Positions 1-13,000 of a stretch of 64,000 nt of DNA are shown piece by piece. Below the pieces are notes generated by a model. The model was not told the DNA's origin. It did no database searches and was given only the letters and a program-made list of their open reading frames with translations. This DNA comes from Aurelia coerulea. Taxonomy: Eukaryota > Cnidaria > Scyphozoa > Semaeostomeae > Ulmaridae. How positions within the stretch are numbered: position 1 is the stretch's first letter; every line of letters starts with the position of its first letter. The stretch is taken from positions 4,402,001-4,466,000 of the forward strand of contig CM076960.1 in the NCBI GenBank assembly GCA_039566865.1, written 5' to 3'. The position numbers and the translations under genes are program-made.

Positions 1-300
1 ATTATGCGACAGGGTGTCATTTTCTAGCGAAAATTATGCGACAGGGTATTATAATAGGTAAAAAAATTATGCGACAGGGTATCACAAGCAAAAATTGCGT
101 TCTTCACCGTATTTGAGAGGCAAAATCTTTATGCGACAGGGTATCACAAGCAAAAATTGCGTTCTACACTGTATTTGAGAGGCAAAATTTTTATGCGACA
201 GGGTATCACAAGCAAAAATTGCGCTCTACACTGTATTTAAGAGGCAACATTTTTATGCGACAGGGTATACTTTTGGCCTATTTTTTATGCGACAGGGTGC
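1..300. repeat. Tandem array with motif ATGCGACAGGGT
   Basis: The 12-mer ATGCGACAGGGT occurs at 4, 36, 69, 131, 193, 255 and 287, at spacings of about 31-33 or 62 bp. The 62-bp units (from 69) also share a CACAAGCAAAAATTGCG core. The array may continue left of the window. It lies in the intron after the last visible exon. Confidence 0.9.
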
Positions 301-344
301 AGGGTGTGGAGAGGTTTTCCGCACACCCCCGTCACTTCCCTAGT

Positions 345-545
345 CAAGTACCCCCCCCCCCCCCGGGTCATAGCTTAACGTGACTATGCAGCATCTGAAA
401 AGATCGTCAAGCCTTTCAAATAAACAGAATAAACTGATTTCAGAGAGTTCGTTATGATCTGGACTTGCCACAAGTCTCTCTCTCTTTTTAGTCCGAGTTA
501 TGATCCAGCTCACGAATTTTTTTAGAGTCACCCGGTAACCTTAAA
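345..545. repeat. C-tract-associated inverted-repeat element fragment
   Basis: A C homopolymer is followed by a CATGCAGCATCT... segment ending in GTCACCCGGTAA. The same segment recurs at 17600-17728, likewise ending in CCCGGTA. It lies beside the last exon's donor. No coding potential is credited. Confidence 0.5.
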
Positions 546-555
546 ATTCTCTTAC

Positions 556-1028
556 CATAACCCAAACAACGCAACCAGATGCAAAGCAGAACATGACAAA
601 CACCAGCAAAACTGGCAGCAGACTTTGTACAGATGATGCAACATTTCCACCAACTGTATTCACTAATGGCTCTCCTTCAACCACGACAACTTTTTCCATT
701 TTCATTATTTCGATGAACAAGTATTTCTCGTTAGCGTAGCTCGGTTTCATCACCGGAAAGAAGAACTCGGTATCATCTGACATCGTCTTCATCAGTTCAT
801 CCAAATCTCGTTTCCTCGAAGGATTCCCTTTGCCATCTTTCACATAATCTATTACTGCGTTCCCTTTTATGTTTAAACCAATGCATTGGCCGGAACAGTG
901 GCGTAACGCAGCTGAGAGAACTTGTGGTAGAAAACCGGATGGAATTGCAGAACCGGGATTATTGGAAACCAGAGGTGAGTGATCGATCCATGATGAATAG
1001 AGTACCGCATTGGCAACTTTGCAGGTTT
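556..1028 (-). CDS. Membrane-proximal domain plus first transmembrane segment (possible ligand-binding/K+-channel-type region)
   Basis: 473-nt exon, phase 1 to 0, acceptor TTTTTAG, donor GTAAGA. It begins ETCKVANAVLYSSW, then AIPSGFLPQVLSAALRHCSG followed by QC, later MKTMSDDTEFFFPVMKP, YLFIEIMKMEKVVVVE, and a hydrophobic run of about 22 residues (LLPVLLVFVMFCFASGCVVW). From memory, S-G-F-L-P-x-x-L-x-x-A-L-x-x-C-x-G-x-C and the D-x-E-F-F-F-P-V element resemble the periplasmic-binding-like segment preceding the pore of GluR0/K+-channel-like proteins predicted in cnidarians. Seen directly: an extracellular domain entering a membrane helix. The donor lies right after the helix, so any pore and cytoplasmic tail are off the left edge. 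Confidence 0.7.
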
Positions 1029-4000
1029 CTAAAAAGATGAATAAAAATTGACTGATTTTTTACGAAGCACGAGCAATTAAAATTTTGTCTCGTATTGAGC
1101 ATCACGTGAAAATTCCAGCGAATAACAGCAACTAAAGAAGGACCCGGGGGGGGGTACTTGACTTTCAATTGTACGGGGGTTTGCACTCCAAGAAAATTTG
1201 TTTGCACCCGGCTTTAGAACTTCTCCCTCGAAATGATAGCCGGCTTTAGAAAAAATCCGCGAAAAGTATACTCAAAAAAGTAAAAATTTGCTAAAAAACA
1301 ACGAAATAACACTTTTGACAACCGGGATTAAAAAAGTCGCCTTCTTTTGACACCCGGCGTTGGAAAAAAGAGGCGGAAACGATACCCGGAAGGGATTGCA
1401 CATCCCGTCAGCAAAATATACTAAGTATCCCTCCCCCCTCCGGCAGCAGAACCTCAGTAAAGTGATTCATATAATTATAGGACAAAAAAAACAGTTACTC
1501 GAGCTATTGTTCCTCTACCTAAAGGATATCCATGCACGTGTCTAAATCATAAGATAAGCGAATGTCAGTAAAATTTTCTCATCTACATGGTATCCCAGAA
1601 AAATTGTTCGACGTTTGATTAAATGCAAAAAAATAACGATAAAATGTACCGGCTTCTGGTTAGATAACCCTGTTTCTAAGATTTTAAATTAATTTTTGTA
1701 GATGCCAGAATCTTGCGAATTTGCTAAGAATTCACGGGGTTACAAGCTTCTGAAGTTCAAGTTTGTGCGAAAGCTGATTCCAGACGCCCTTAACTGACTT
1801 GTTTTCCAAAAAGACGTCCTAAAATCGAGGTAAAAGAAGACGGTCCAATGTTTTACCTTTCGTCGATATCAGAGCAAACCAACTGGGACTTCGAAAGTTT
1901 TTCAATTCTTGCAACCGTTGCAAAAATTTACTTAAGAATGCAAGTATCTAAAAACATGGAATGAAAACTTAATCGATGAGAGTTGGGGCAATTCCCAATT
2001 GTGCTGAACAGGATTCCTCCAAGCATCCAACACCTTAGTTTATCGAAAGTGCTTTTGAAATTCCACTTGATTTGCATTGAAAAAACAAGGTTTTACTTTC
2101 ACAAAATATGCAATTTAGGGGCGTCTGGTTTCAGCTTTTGTAAAAAAAAACTTGATCTTCGAGAGCTCGTAACTCCGTGGATATTTAGCCGATTTGCTAG
2201 CTTCTGGTGTCTAAAATGAATTCAAAACCTCAGCTATATGGTTATCTTACCACGGAACCCGTTCCGTATTTCGTTATTTTTAAGGTTTGATAAAATATCG
2301 AACAATTTCTTTCGGACACCCTGTAAGTTCACATGTTAAGGAATCTGAAACATCGAGGCTACATGCTTTCAAATGTGTGTGTGTGTGTCATCTTATTTTA
2401 TTTCGAAAAAAATGTATAATACAAATAGCTTCTAAATATATAAAATAAGAGAAGCTAATCAATTTCGAAAATATTTACAACTATTCAACTCATTCTCCTG
2501 ATGATGAAAGTATAACTCATTCTCCTGATGATGACCACACGGTCGAAACTAGTTGGGAATTGAGAAAGAATTTATATATATTTATTCCTGCTCGTCTTTA
2601 TTTTTGTTCATCTTTACAACTATTCAAATATACAATATAACTAAACTAATTTAAATGCCACACTGTTTCAATAATACTATTTCATGGATCCTTTATTCTA
2701 ATTAATTTTGATCGATAGTGTGTTTTTCAAATTGACATGCGTTGCAGTTGCATTGCATTCCATCCCATTGTTTTATCAGTCTCTTAAAAATGTGTATAGT
2801 TTGAGCAGACTTCATTTCATTCGGGAGTCCATTCCATATTTGAGGCCCTAAGGCTCTTAGGCTATTATTACCAAAATTAGTTTGATTAGGTCTATGATGT
2901 AACAGATCATGTGGATTTCTCTGAGAGCGACTCAGCTTAGCAGATGATTTGAAAGAAAATATGTTTTGCATAAAAACAGGATTTAGTTGCTTCATAGTTT
3001 TGTAGATTTCGATACAAAGAGCTCTTAAACGAGAAACGTGCATATAATTTTTACCTGATTTGGTCAATAACTGTCCGTACAATCTTTTGACACGTCCAGT
3101 ATCATGAACCCAGGGGGGGGGGTACTCGGGTATATTTAGAATAGGGGTGCTCAGGCTGGTGTACAGCGTACCAACCCAAAAAAAATAATTTCTAGCATGA
3201 AAGTAGATCCAAAAAAATAATTTTTCCGACCGTACATACCCAAAAGTTATGAAGTCAGTATCTTAAATCTGCAGAAAAGTGCCCTAACTGATTAGATTTA
3301 TCATAATGTATTTGGATATTTAAGTTTTTTGATTTTAGTAATGTTATTTGATTCTAATTTTGTTTGTAAGTTATATTTTCCCAATTTGTGTACTTTTTCC
3401 CATATTTTAGACCCAAAAAAGTAAGCTAGAACTTCAGAAACCCAAAAGATAACTGTAAAAATGATTGACCCAAAAAAGCAATTCTTGCCCAAATTTTAGA
3501 CCCAAAAAATGTAACCTGAGCAACCCTATCCTGAATATACCAGAGTACCCCTCCCCCCGGGATCATGAAAGAATAAATTATGAACTACTTACCTACGGAT
3601 TTGAGTGGACTTGCAGGTCCATCCCCTATTTTTGTATACGCATTTACTTGAACTCCGAATTTGTAAAACGACGTTAAGTTCTTGAAACTGCATTTTGTTA
3701 GGTGTGGAGAAATCATCTGAACATATGAGAACCGCATTGCTTTTGCAAGTGGCACACCACCCATGCTCATCGCTGACAGCACTACTTTGTACCCCAGTGG
3801 AATGCCATTCCAGTACTTTAAAGGAAGGGGTGCCCACGTGACATCTATATCATGAGGAAGCATGAAGCTTTGAGCCGTAACATTGTCTGGTGCTTTGAAG
3901 GGAACTGTAAAAGATAAATAACAATAATAATTACGCTGTAAAACGTCTGTATTATTGTAAGTCTATAGTTTGGATGTAGGGTATCGTAATTTTGATTTTA

Positions 4001-7000
4001 TGTAAATTTTATGTTAATCTAATTTTATTTACATTGTATATAAACCTGGCTGTCCGGTGTTGTAAAGTAAACTGATGAAGATTTTAATCGAAACGTCTTG
4101 ACAAATAACAGTGTGTTTTTATATAACAATAATAATAATAATAATTACTTTATTTAAGGTTGGCATAGTGTATAGCACTAGGCTAGTTAATGCCAACCAT
4201 TACCAATAAATACCAAAATGTGACCTAAATGTAACCTAAATTTACAATAAAATCTTTACATAATCTACAGTTGCATGAAATATTCCAAAACTTAATTTCT
4301 CTTTTAAAATACTCTACAGATCGGGACTCTTTTATATGCAATGGCAAATCTCGCCAGAGATTCTGCCCCAGAAAACTCACAGTTTCTAACCCATAGGCTG
4401 TAGTCCCAGGTTTGCGTGCATAGATGTTGCTCATGACCCTTAAGTTGTAATGTATTTCTCTCTCTGCGAAAATTTCTTTCATAAAACAAGGATTTAGATT
4501 CATCCTTGTTCGGTAAATTTCAGTGACAAGCAACTGTAGATTTCGTTGATGAATGGAGACTGAATGGTCTGTAATTAACAGTTCTTCAAAACTTGAGGTC
4601 CGAGGCATCGTTATTGACAAAGAAATCAGGGCTATCAAATCTCCGTTGCTATACCGGGTGTTCCCAAAAAAGTACTCCCGTTTGAAAAATCATCAAAATT
4701 TGATTTCACAGCAGATCTTCAATTTTCATTTTTTGGTCAAGTATATCGAGGAACAAATTACTTTCCAATACTTCGCTGGTCTTGTAATTGACTTAAAAAT
4801 TAGCACATTTAGCACGTTTTAGGGCTACCTGGTTTTGAATCATACTGCAGAAAGCACTGATGATTGCCAGATCAATTTCTTTGTGCATGTAAAGCATCTA
4901 GTTTGGTCATAAATGACAGAAAGACATGCAAACTATCATTGCAGACCTAAATGATGATAAAATGACTAAAAATGTTCACTCTTAGGCAAGATTGAGTATT
5001 TTGCTGAAAAATTGTAGCTCATAATAAGATTTTTCAATGTGTAATTTTTCTACCTTGCTGTATCAAAAGCAAACATGTTATCATCTATGAATATTTTTGG
5101 GTCTTTGACAAAAAAACTCAAAAAGAAAATTTTATCAAAGGTTTGATAATCAATTTTTGGTGATTTTTCAAACAGGAGTACTTTTTTTGGGACACCCGGT
5201 AGCAACAGAAGCTACCATTTTGGGAACTGCTTGTGTCAAATGAACATACAGTAGGTATAAAACGGGTGAGTGAAAAATAAACAATCCCCTTCTGAAAGGC
5301 CACAGCTCCCCGGCCAACAAGATGATAACATTGGAAAATATATCATTTAATGGTAGACATATTCAAATCTACTTTAAAATTTATCTAACTGAAATCGGCC
5401 ACTTCGTAAGCAACCTGAATTTCACTGATAACAGGGAGGGGATGGGGGAAATGAAACTGTCTTTACGAAAGCTTGCTATCCACCCTGTTGTGATTCTCCA
5501 TGCCATGAAGAGCTTTTTATATTTGCCTTCTAAGCAGGCTTCTACGGAGAGCGTGCAAAAACTCGCAGACCCCGTTTACACAATGTAGACCTGGCCTTAC
5601 TAATACTACAGTAAGTACCCGCAAATAAGAAACCCCCTTCTATAGGAAACAGGCCTCATTTTCTTCAAAAGGGCCTCCTTTAATAAGAAACAATTTTAGG
5701 TGTGAAATTTAAAAGTTTCTTATTTTCAGGTTTCTCATAGTTTGTTCCTAAATACTAAAAAATATCCCCATAAATGACTGTAATATAATGTAGCATTCTC
5801 AAAACAGAATAAAGATTTTAAAAATTAAAGATTCACACAGCAAAATTTAACATGGTTAAAATGTGAAATGTACCAGTAATGTTCAATACACATGCATGTA
5901 CGCTTCTGTCATATACCTTGACTTGACTTGATGGTACCAATGTATAAGAAACTTTGACCCTGATCATGAAAAGGTCTCATCAGATAAGAAACTCTCTGAG
6001 GCCTCAAGTTAAAAAGTGGTTTCTTATTTGCGGGTACCCGCTGTATTTGCGAAAAATCCTACTGTCCTGTTAATAAATTCCTTAAAGCTCAGAGGAATCA
6101 GTTTGTTTGAACTGTTGAAAAAGTCCAATTTGTACTCACGGTATTCGTTTGTTCTCACATATATAGGAGTGCTTTTAGGGCCTAACCCAGGCGTTGTATG
6201 GGCAGCAACTTGAAACGTGTACCAAGCAAATATCTTTAAATGTGTGATCTCTAGATATTCTCTGTTTGGTACTTGTGTATCGTTAAAGGCAATTGCTTCA
6301 CTGTGGTTTCCATGCTCATAGTAGACAACATAGCCTCTAATGATCCCATGTGCATATGCAGGCAGCATGTGTTTCCATTTCACCAATATTGCTGTGTATG
6401 TCGTCGCCTTGCCAGTAACGTTCATCGGAGACATCGCTGGCACTAAAATTAGGAAGATAACAAAAAGTTCAGTGCCTTGAATACGCATCCCCTAGCTAAT
6501 GGCATCGGCTAGGTAAAGTTTCAAACTTGAAATCCAAGCGCGACGGTCAAAAATCGAAATAAGCTTGCAAAATTGAGATTTATAAACACATTTTAATTAA
6601 AAAAAAGACTATGACAATATTCTGCTCTACCAAGGGGTCGCGTTTGGGTCTTGTAGCATCATGTAGATTGCCTCTAAAAAATGTTGAGCTAAGTAAGACG
6701 GATAGTGCAACCCCCTTTTTATGACCATCGAGCCTCTATTTGCCATATTGGTCCACAGGAACGATGAGGCGGATTTTTGGGATGGGAAGATAAAAATGAC
6801 AGAATTTCCAAATTTCTTCATACCCATTAATTGCCCAATTCCCTTATCTGCCTGTCAGTTAATCAGTTTGAGCGGAAAAGATCAGATCAGTTCTTTGTCG
6901 TTTCTTTCTCGTTGTGACATTGTCGGGTGGGTGCGGCTTATACGGTTTCCGTTGGGTCGTTGAAGTTAAGCTTGTTGGTACTAGGTCAAAATATGGATAT

Positions 7001-10000
7001 TGGTGACCTACCAGATGCCTGATCAAGCAACTCATGTCATTGTCTTTCGAAAAGGAAAGACACAAACACAAACACAAACACAAATGTAAATACGAAGACA
7101 AACGCAAACACAAACACAAACGCAAACAAAAACGCAAACGCAAACGCAAACACAAATGTAAATACGAAGACAAACGCAAACACAAACACAAACGCAAACA
7201 AAAACGCAAACGCAAACGCAAACACAAACGCAAACACAAACGCAAACACAAACACAAACTCAAACCGCTAACTAAGGGTCCCATGCCTGAATGTGGCATC
7301 CATAGCATGCCTAAATTAGCTTTAAGTGGCTATAACTCTTTCCAGTCTACTTTAAATAAAGTAACGAACAAATGAACGAACAAATAAACGCACGAATGAA
7401 TGGAAAAAGGCCTTTTTTAATAGAAATGTTGATATATATTTCATGTCGCTATGAACGAGAAAATTGAAAATGTGTACAGTTGCAATACGGCAGCCTAATT
7501 CGAAGAACCGATAGCAAAAGAAGTCCCTAAAGGAAAAAAGAATGCAACGTTTTATGCAGCTTTGCATAAATGATGTCCAGTAAGGTAGACATTTCATTTC
7601 ATTAGAAGGCATGATTATAAAACAAGCACTGACCTTCTTCGCACATGCAATACGAGCTAATGGGATGGAGAAAGATATTATGTTAGGGAGGGTAGAGGGG
7701 ACAAGAAGACGAGGCAGGCAAAGAACAAGATGGCTGGATGTGTTGAAAGAATTAACTGGGATGTCCTTGCATCAACTCAATGAAAAAGCAATTAACAGAA
7801 CAGAATGGAGATTGTTTGTTCAGAGGGTCGCCAGAAGTCGCCAGCGACTTGATGGTACCTAACACAAAGGTAGACATTACATACCAGTCTCTCCTGTGAA
7901 TATATACGTAGGTGGACTGGCCATTCCTTCATGTAGTGTTATAGCCAATATCTGAACACTATAATTCGTGTATCCTTGAAGATTTTTCAGCTCTATCTGA
8001 TATTGATTGGGTCCAACTGTAATGTTGATTCTGCAAATAACAATACAGATGTAGTACAAATATACAGGGTGACAACAAGGACAGATAATGTTACAATAGG
8101 ATCCGCTACTTTTTGTTGACACCCAAGTACAAAGCGATTAGCGATCGCAGACAAAGGGAATTCAATGCCTAGTCGGCCAACTTATAAACAAAAACAAAGC
8201 AAACCGCAAAAGTTGCTCTGAAACCAATGTAGCTAACTCGCTCGTTGTGCACTCCAGAAATGGTTTTTAAGAGCAAATATGAGCATTTATCGAAAGAAGA
8301 AAGATGTATCTAAACTTCTACCTCAGGCATTTTACTTGCTTGGTTCAGAAGCTGAGCAGTAAGTGTTTTAATTACACCCAATAAATAGGAGAATTGAATC
8401 ACCTGTCAATCCGCTTCTGAACCAAACATGTAGAATGCCTGAGGTAGAAGTTTAGGTACACCCTTCTTCTTTGAATCATTTCTGGAATGCTCAACGAGCA
8501 AGCTAGCACCTGAGTTTCACAGCAATTCTTGCGGCTTGCATTGTTTTTGTTTATGACTTGACCAACCAGCCATAGAATTCTCTTTGTCTAAGACCGCTAA
8601 TCGCTTTTTACTTGGGTGAACAAGGGCAGATTTTGTAATACAATAGCACAAGTTGCTTTTGTTGACACCTGAATTCAAAGCGATTAGCGATCACAGACAA
8701 AGGAAATTCTCTCAACCAGTAATTCAAAACAAACAAAGCCGCAAAAGTTTCTCTGAAACCCAGGTTGCTAGCTCGCTCGCTGTGCATTCCATAAATTATT
8801 TTTAAGGGCAAACATGAGCATAGATCGAAAGAAGAAGGATATATCTACACATCTGCCGCGGGCATTTTATTTCTTTGGTCCAGAAGCTGAACAGTAAATG
8901 TTTTGATAATACCCAAAAAAATAAGAGAATTGAATCGCCCCCTAAACGGCTTTTGAACCAAACAAATAAAATGCCCGCGGCAGATGTGTAGATGCATCCT
9001 TCTCCTTTCGATCTATGCTCATGTTTGCCCTTAAAACAATTTCTGGAATGCACAACGAGCGAGCTAGCTACCTGGGTTTCAAAGAAACTTTTGTGGCATT
9101 GTTTGTTTTGAATTGCTGGTTGAGAGAATTTCCTTTGTCTGCAATCGCTAATCGCTTTGAATTGAGGTGTCAACAAAAGCAACTCATGCTATTGTATTAC
9201 AAAATCTGCCCTTGTTACTTGGGTGACAACAAAAGTAGGGAATCCTACTGTAACGTTAGCTGTCCTTGTTCAGGGTGACTCATCAAAATGTATCACTGTT
9301 TAAAAAATCATTGCAGCTGGTTGTGCAATAATCATGGAGATTGGTTATTTCTAACAGCTGAAGGATTGAAGAATTTTTCATGTAGTTTTTGGTAAGTTGC
9401 AAAGTAACAGTTACTTGGGATATTCGAAATAATTGAAACATCAGCATAGACCATTTTGACATTTAGAAAAAGGCCTGGGGAGAGCAAAATTTTTCTGGTA
9501 AATGGCTGCCACAGTGCAATTTATCGTTGGTGAAAAAGCCCTGTGGCAGCCATTTACCAGAAAAATATTGCTCTCCCCAGATCCTTTTTCTAAATGTCAA
9601 AATGGTCTATTGCAGAACAGCTGGAAAATAGCCTGCGTGCAGCCTCAACTCCTCCTGGAAAATGGCCTAAAAAAGCACGGTCAAATCTTCTTGGTCGTTG
9701 AAAGTCTATTCGATCAATTCGAAATACTTTGCAAACTCGCATAAATATGAAACAATAAACTGAAACTGAGACAAAAAAAGAAATTGAGGTCTTAATTATT
9801 GCTATAAGGAAGGAGTATTTAAAATGGTAAACCTGGCTACTTGTGTTTCTTTTATTTGAAATTGTGTTTCCCTTTCATTTCTTTGGTTGTAATTATATAT
9901 GTAGTTCTATTAATCTTATATTACAAGTAGGTATAGGCATAGGTAGGTATAGATTTATGACCTGGAGTCCTTTATTTCCCTAAGCTCATTGACTTCAAGA

Positions 10001-13000
10001 TGGCGCTTCGGTTAACAGTCTTCGGCGCTCCAGCGCTTTTTCAGTTTCATTATGAGTCCCTGCTGAGCAAGGTTTACCGCAGGGGTACAAGGGACATATC
10101 CTCATAACTTCAGTACACAGGGCCAACTGTAAAGCAGGTTTTTCTACTCTGAATTGTAACCCTATATAAATGAGTTTAAAATGAAAATGAAAAAATTAAA
10201 ATGCCTTTGATCATGCGTTTTAGGCCATTTTCTGCATGTTCTGCAAAAAAATATTTTAACCTTTCGAATTTACTACAGGACTACTGTTTTGAAAATTAGC
10301 AAATAAATTGAGACAATATTTCAATCTTGTGGCCATTAGAAAAATTTATTTTGATGATTACAATGCAAGTCAATTTGCTAAAATGATCAGTGGAGCAGGG
10401 GAACATGTTTTGAGTCACCCGGTAGAAGGTGTCTCCTTGGTTTGCATAGCCCTGTTTCTAGGACCGCAGATTAATTGTAGAGACCAGAATCTCGCAAATC
10501 TGATGAAAATTCGCCGCGTTGGATACTTCCAAAGATCAAATTTGCACAACAATGATAAACAGAGATTTCTTAAATGAATTAATATGTAGAAAAGCTCCAA
10601 AATCGAAGTATGTAGGTTGTCAAATGTCATACATCTCATTGGTACGAGAGGACTTCGTCATTTCTTCTTGGTTTAAACGAGGGGAACCATACATAAAAAA
10701 GTGAAGGAAATTTTCACATATCAAACACACAACTTACTGATTTCGCACTATGGGCAGTGAGACAACAGCACTTCGTCTCCTTCGCTTCGCCTTTTTCACA
10801 AGCAATTGGCTCACAAAATCTTCGTCTATATAAACAGTAGTGTACATAATTTTGTAGCCACGTAGAACGCCTTTAACCTTGTCACTGGGCGGTTTTTTCC
10901 ATTGGAAAACAGCAGTAGTTGAGTTAACTTCAGCAGCTTGGAATTCTTCGGGTGGTTCGTATGGAGCTGTGAAGGAGCAAACATATACTTCAAATTTAGA
11001 TAAAAGTGAAGGGAAACCAGATTAACTGTTGACTTTTGAGAATCAACAGAGATAAAGCCCCGTGCGGAGGGAGTCTAGGTATTCCATTATTAGCCTATTG
11101 TATTTGATGATGTCCACACGTGCGGGCACATTGTTTAGCAAGAGGAACAATAACGTGCGTAGTAGTTTTCTTTGCCCTATTTATAATTGCCGCTACTTTG
11201 CTCCATTCGTTCACTTTAAAGGGATAGCTATATCGAGTAGCCGCTATATTAGCGCGGTAAAGGGACGAAAATGGTAAAAGGTATACAGATGTGGTTGACT
11301 CCAGCGATATGAATTTAGCTTTAATCAGTGGCTAATCACTCTCAAAATGTTCCTCAACAGTTAACCTGAACATAAATACCTTGTTTGTTGGTATTAGTGC
11401 TTTGAGAGCAGAAATATCAATCACAAAAGCTCAAATTTGCGTCAACCTGCAAACCAGAGCTTTGGCCTTTAGGCAAAAGCAACTTCCTGAAGCACATCGA
11501 AATTAAGAACTGAAACTGATCAAAAATTAAGAAACTGCCCAATGGGTGACTGGGGGGGGGGGTGACTTCTGGAAACAGAGTAACACAAGAGCTAATATTG
11601 TTATCAAGGCTGTCGAAAATTTATACGCTGTGCCTTAAGAATTTTCTTAGGCCAAAAGGCTCTGGTTTGCAGGAAGAGGCAAATTTGAGCTTTCGAGATT
11701 AATATCTCTGCTCTCAAAGCACCAATACCAACAAACGAGGTAGACTCATTCAAAAAAAGGCTCTTGTTTCGCTCCCCCTAAAGAGATAACAACAAAAACA
11801 ACAAAAACGACAGTGAAAGTTAGAGGGACTTATGTAGCAAGTGTACAAACGAGGTACCTATATTCAAGTTAAAAATCAAGGAACACTTTTAGAATGATTA
11901 GACATTGATTGAAGCTACATTCACATCGCTGGAGTCAACCAAATCCGTATACATTTTTATTGCGACACCCAGTACATTTCTTATAAAAAACACATGTGCA
12001 CGTAAACTTACGATCTTCTGCCGTTATGACAATAATATCATCACTAAAGTTGCCATTGCCTTTGATTGTGAAGCCAGCTATCCTTAGAGTATGGTTCGTA
12101 TATGCTGTTAAACCTCGGATAACTGTTGATAGATTGTTCTTTCCATAAACAACAGAAGTGTTCCAAACACTGATACTTGAGGACGTTTCTCTGAACATAA
12201 TTGTATACCCCAATGGTATACCTCTCCATTTGTCATCGGGTATATGCGACCAGGTAAGCAGCAAGTCATAGGAGCTGATGTTCACTCCTCTAAAATTCGG
12301 AGGTGGGTCGGCAGGAACTAGAAAAAATATTGATAACAATTATCGTCATTTTTCATTTGTACAACAAAATCAGTATTATAGACTGGGATAGTAACCAGAA
12401 AATTAACATGTTTGGTGGCTGTGGAATAAAGAAGTAAGTGGCCGATATTCAAAACGAAGAAGTGAGTCTATCAGTCAAAGAAAATGTAAAAATCTCATTT
12501 GGTAAATTGACTCATGTATTTAGACCAAAAAATAAGGAAAGTGCCCATAAGGGGTTTGTATGGAAACGAGAATTCAAAGTTCGATTCTGGTCCTTGGGCT
12601 ACTTTCAAATATTTTCAGAAATGTCTGCAACCGCAATGGCAAAGCAACGTTACTTTCAAGATTGAACGATAGTACAAACCTTAGGATTGCTGGGCCAAAA
12701 TTATTGTCATATAGTATGAAAATCACTGTGAGAAAGCAAAGAATCATGGGAGGTAAGGGGTCTTTAAATCAACGAGATTTCAATAATTGGCGTTAATTGC
12801 ATGTAAGATTAACTTCCAATAAAAATTATCTGAAAACAGCATGGGGCTCAAATCTTTCAAATCTTTAAAAAGGTGGGTGTAAAATTTTATGTTCTTTTCC
12901 TTTGAATTGAATGGCTTAAAAGGAACTAATGGTACTTTGCTGTAAATCTGCCGTGAGAATTTTTTGATAGCTTGATTTTTTCATAATGGCAGCAGTTTAA

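Noticed and set aside
1..300. CRISPR-like array
   Set aside because: Repeats of 12 bp at regular spacing, but spacers are mostly near-identical and the context is a eukaryotic intron; there are no cas genes.
340..531. 63-codon minus ORF next to the last exon as a possible following exon
   Set aside because: The same segment recurs at 17600-17730 as a repeat, and no acceptor in the right phase is evident.
7034..7375. Lys/His-rich ORF and opposing Phe/Leu/Val-rich ORFs
   Set aside because: They translate the CAAACR hexamer repeat; there is no domain or splice context.
8802..9182. 126-codon ORF and many similar 60-90-codon ORFs with Gln-Asn-Lys-Gln and Cys-rich words
   Set aside because: All fall in arms of the fold-back family A and recur wherever that element occurs, in both orientations.
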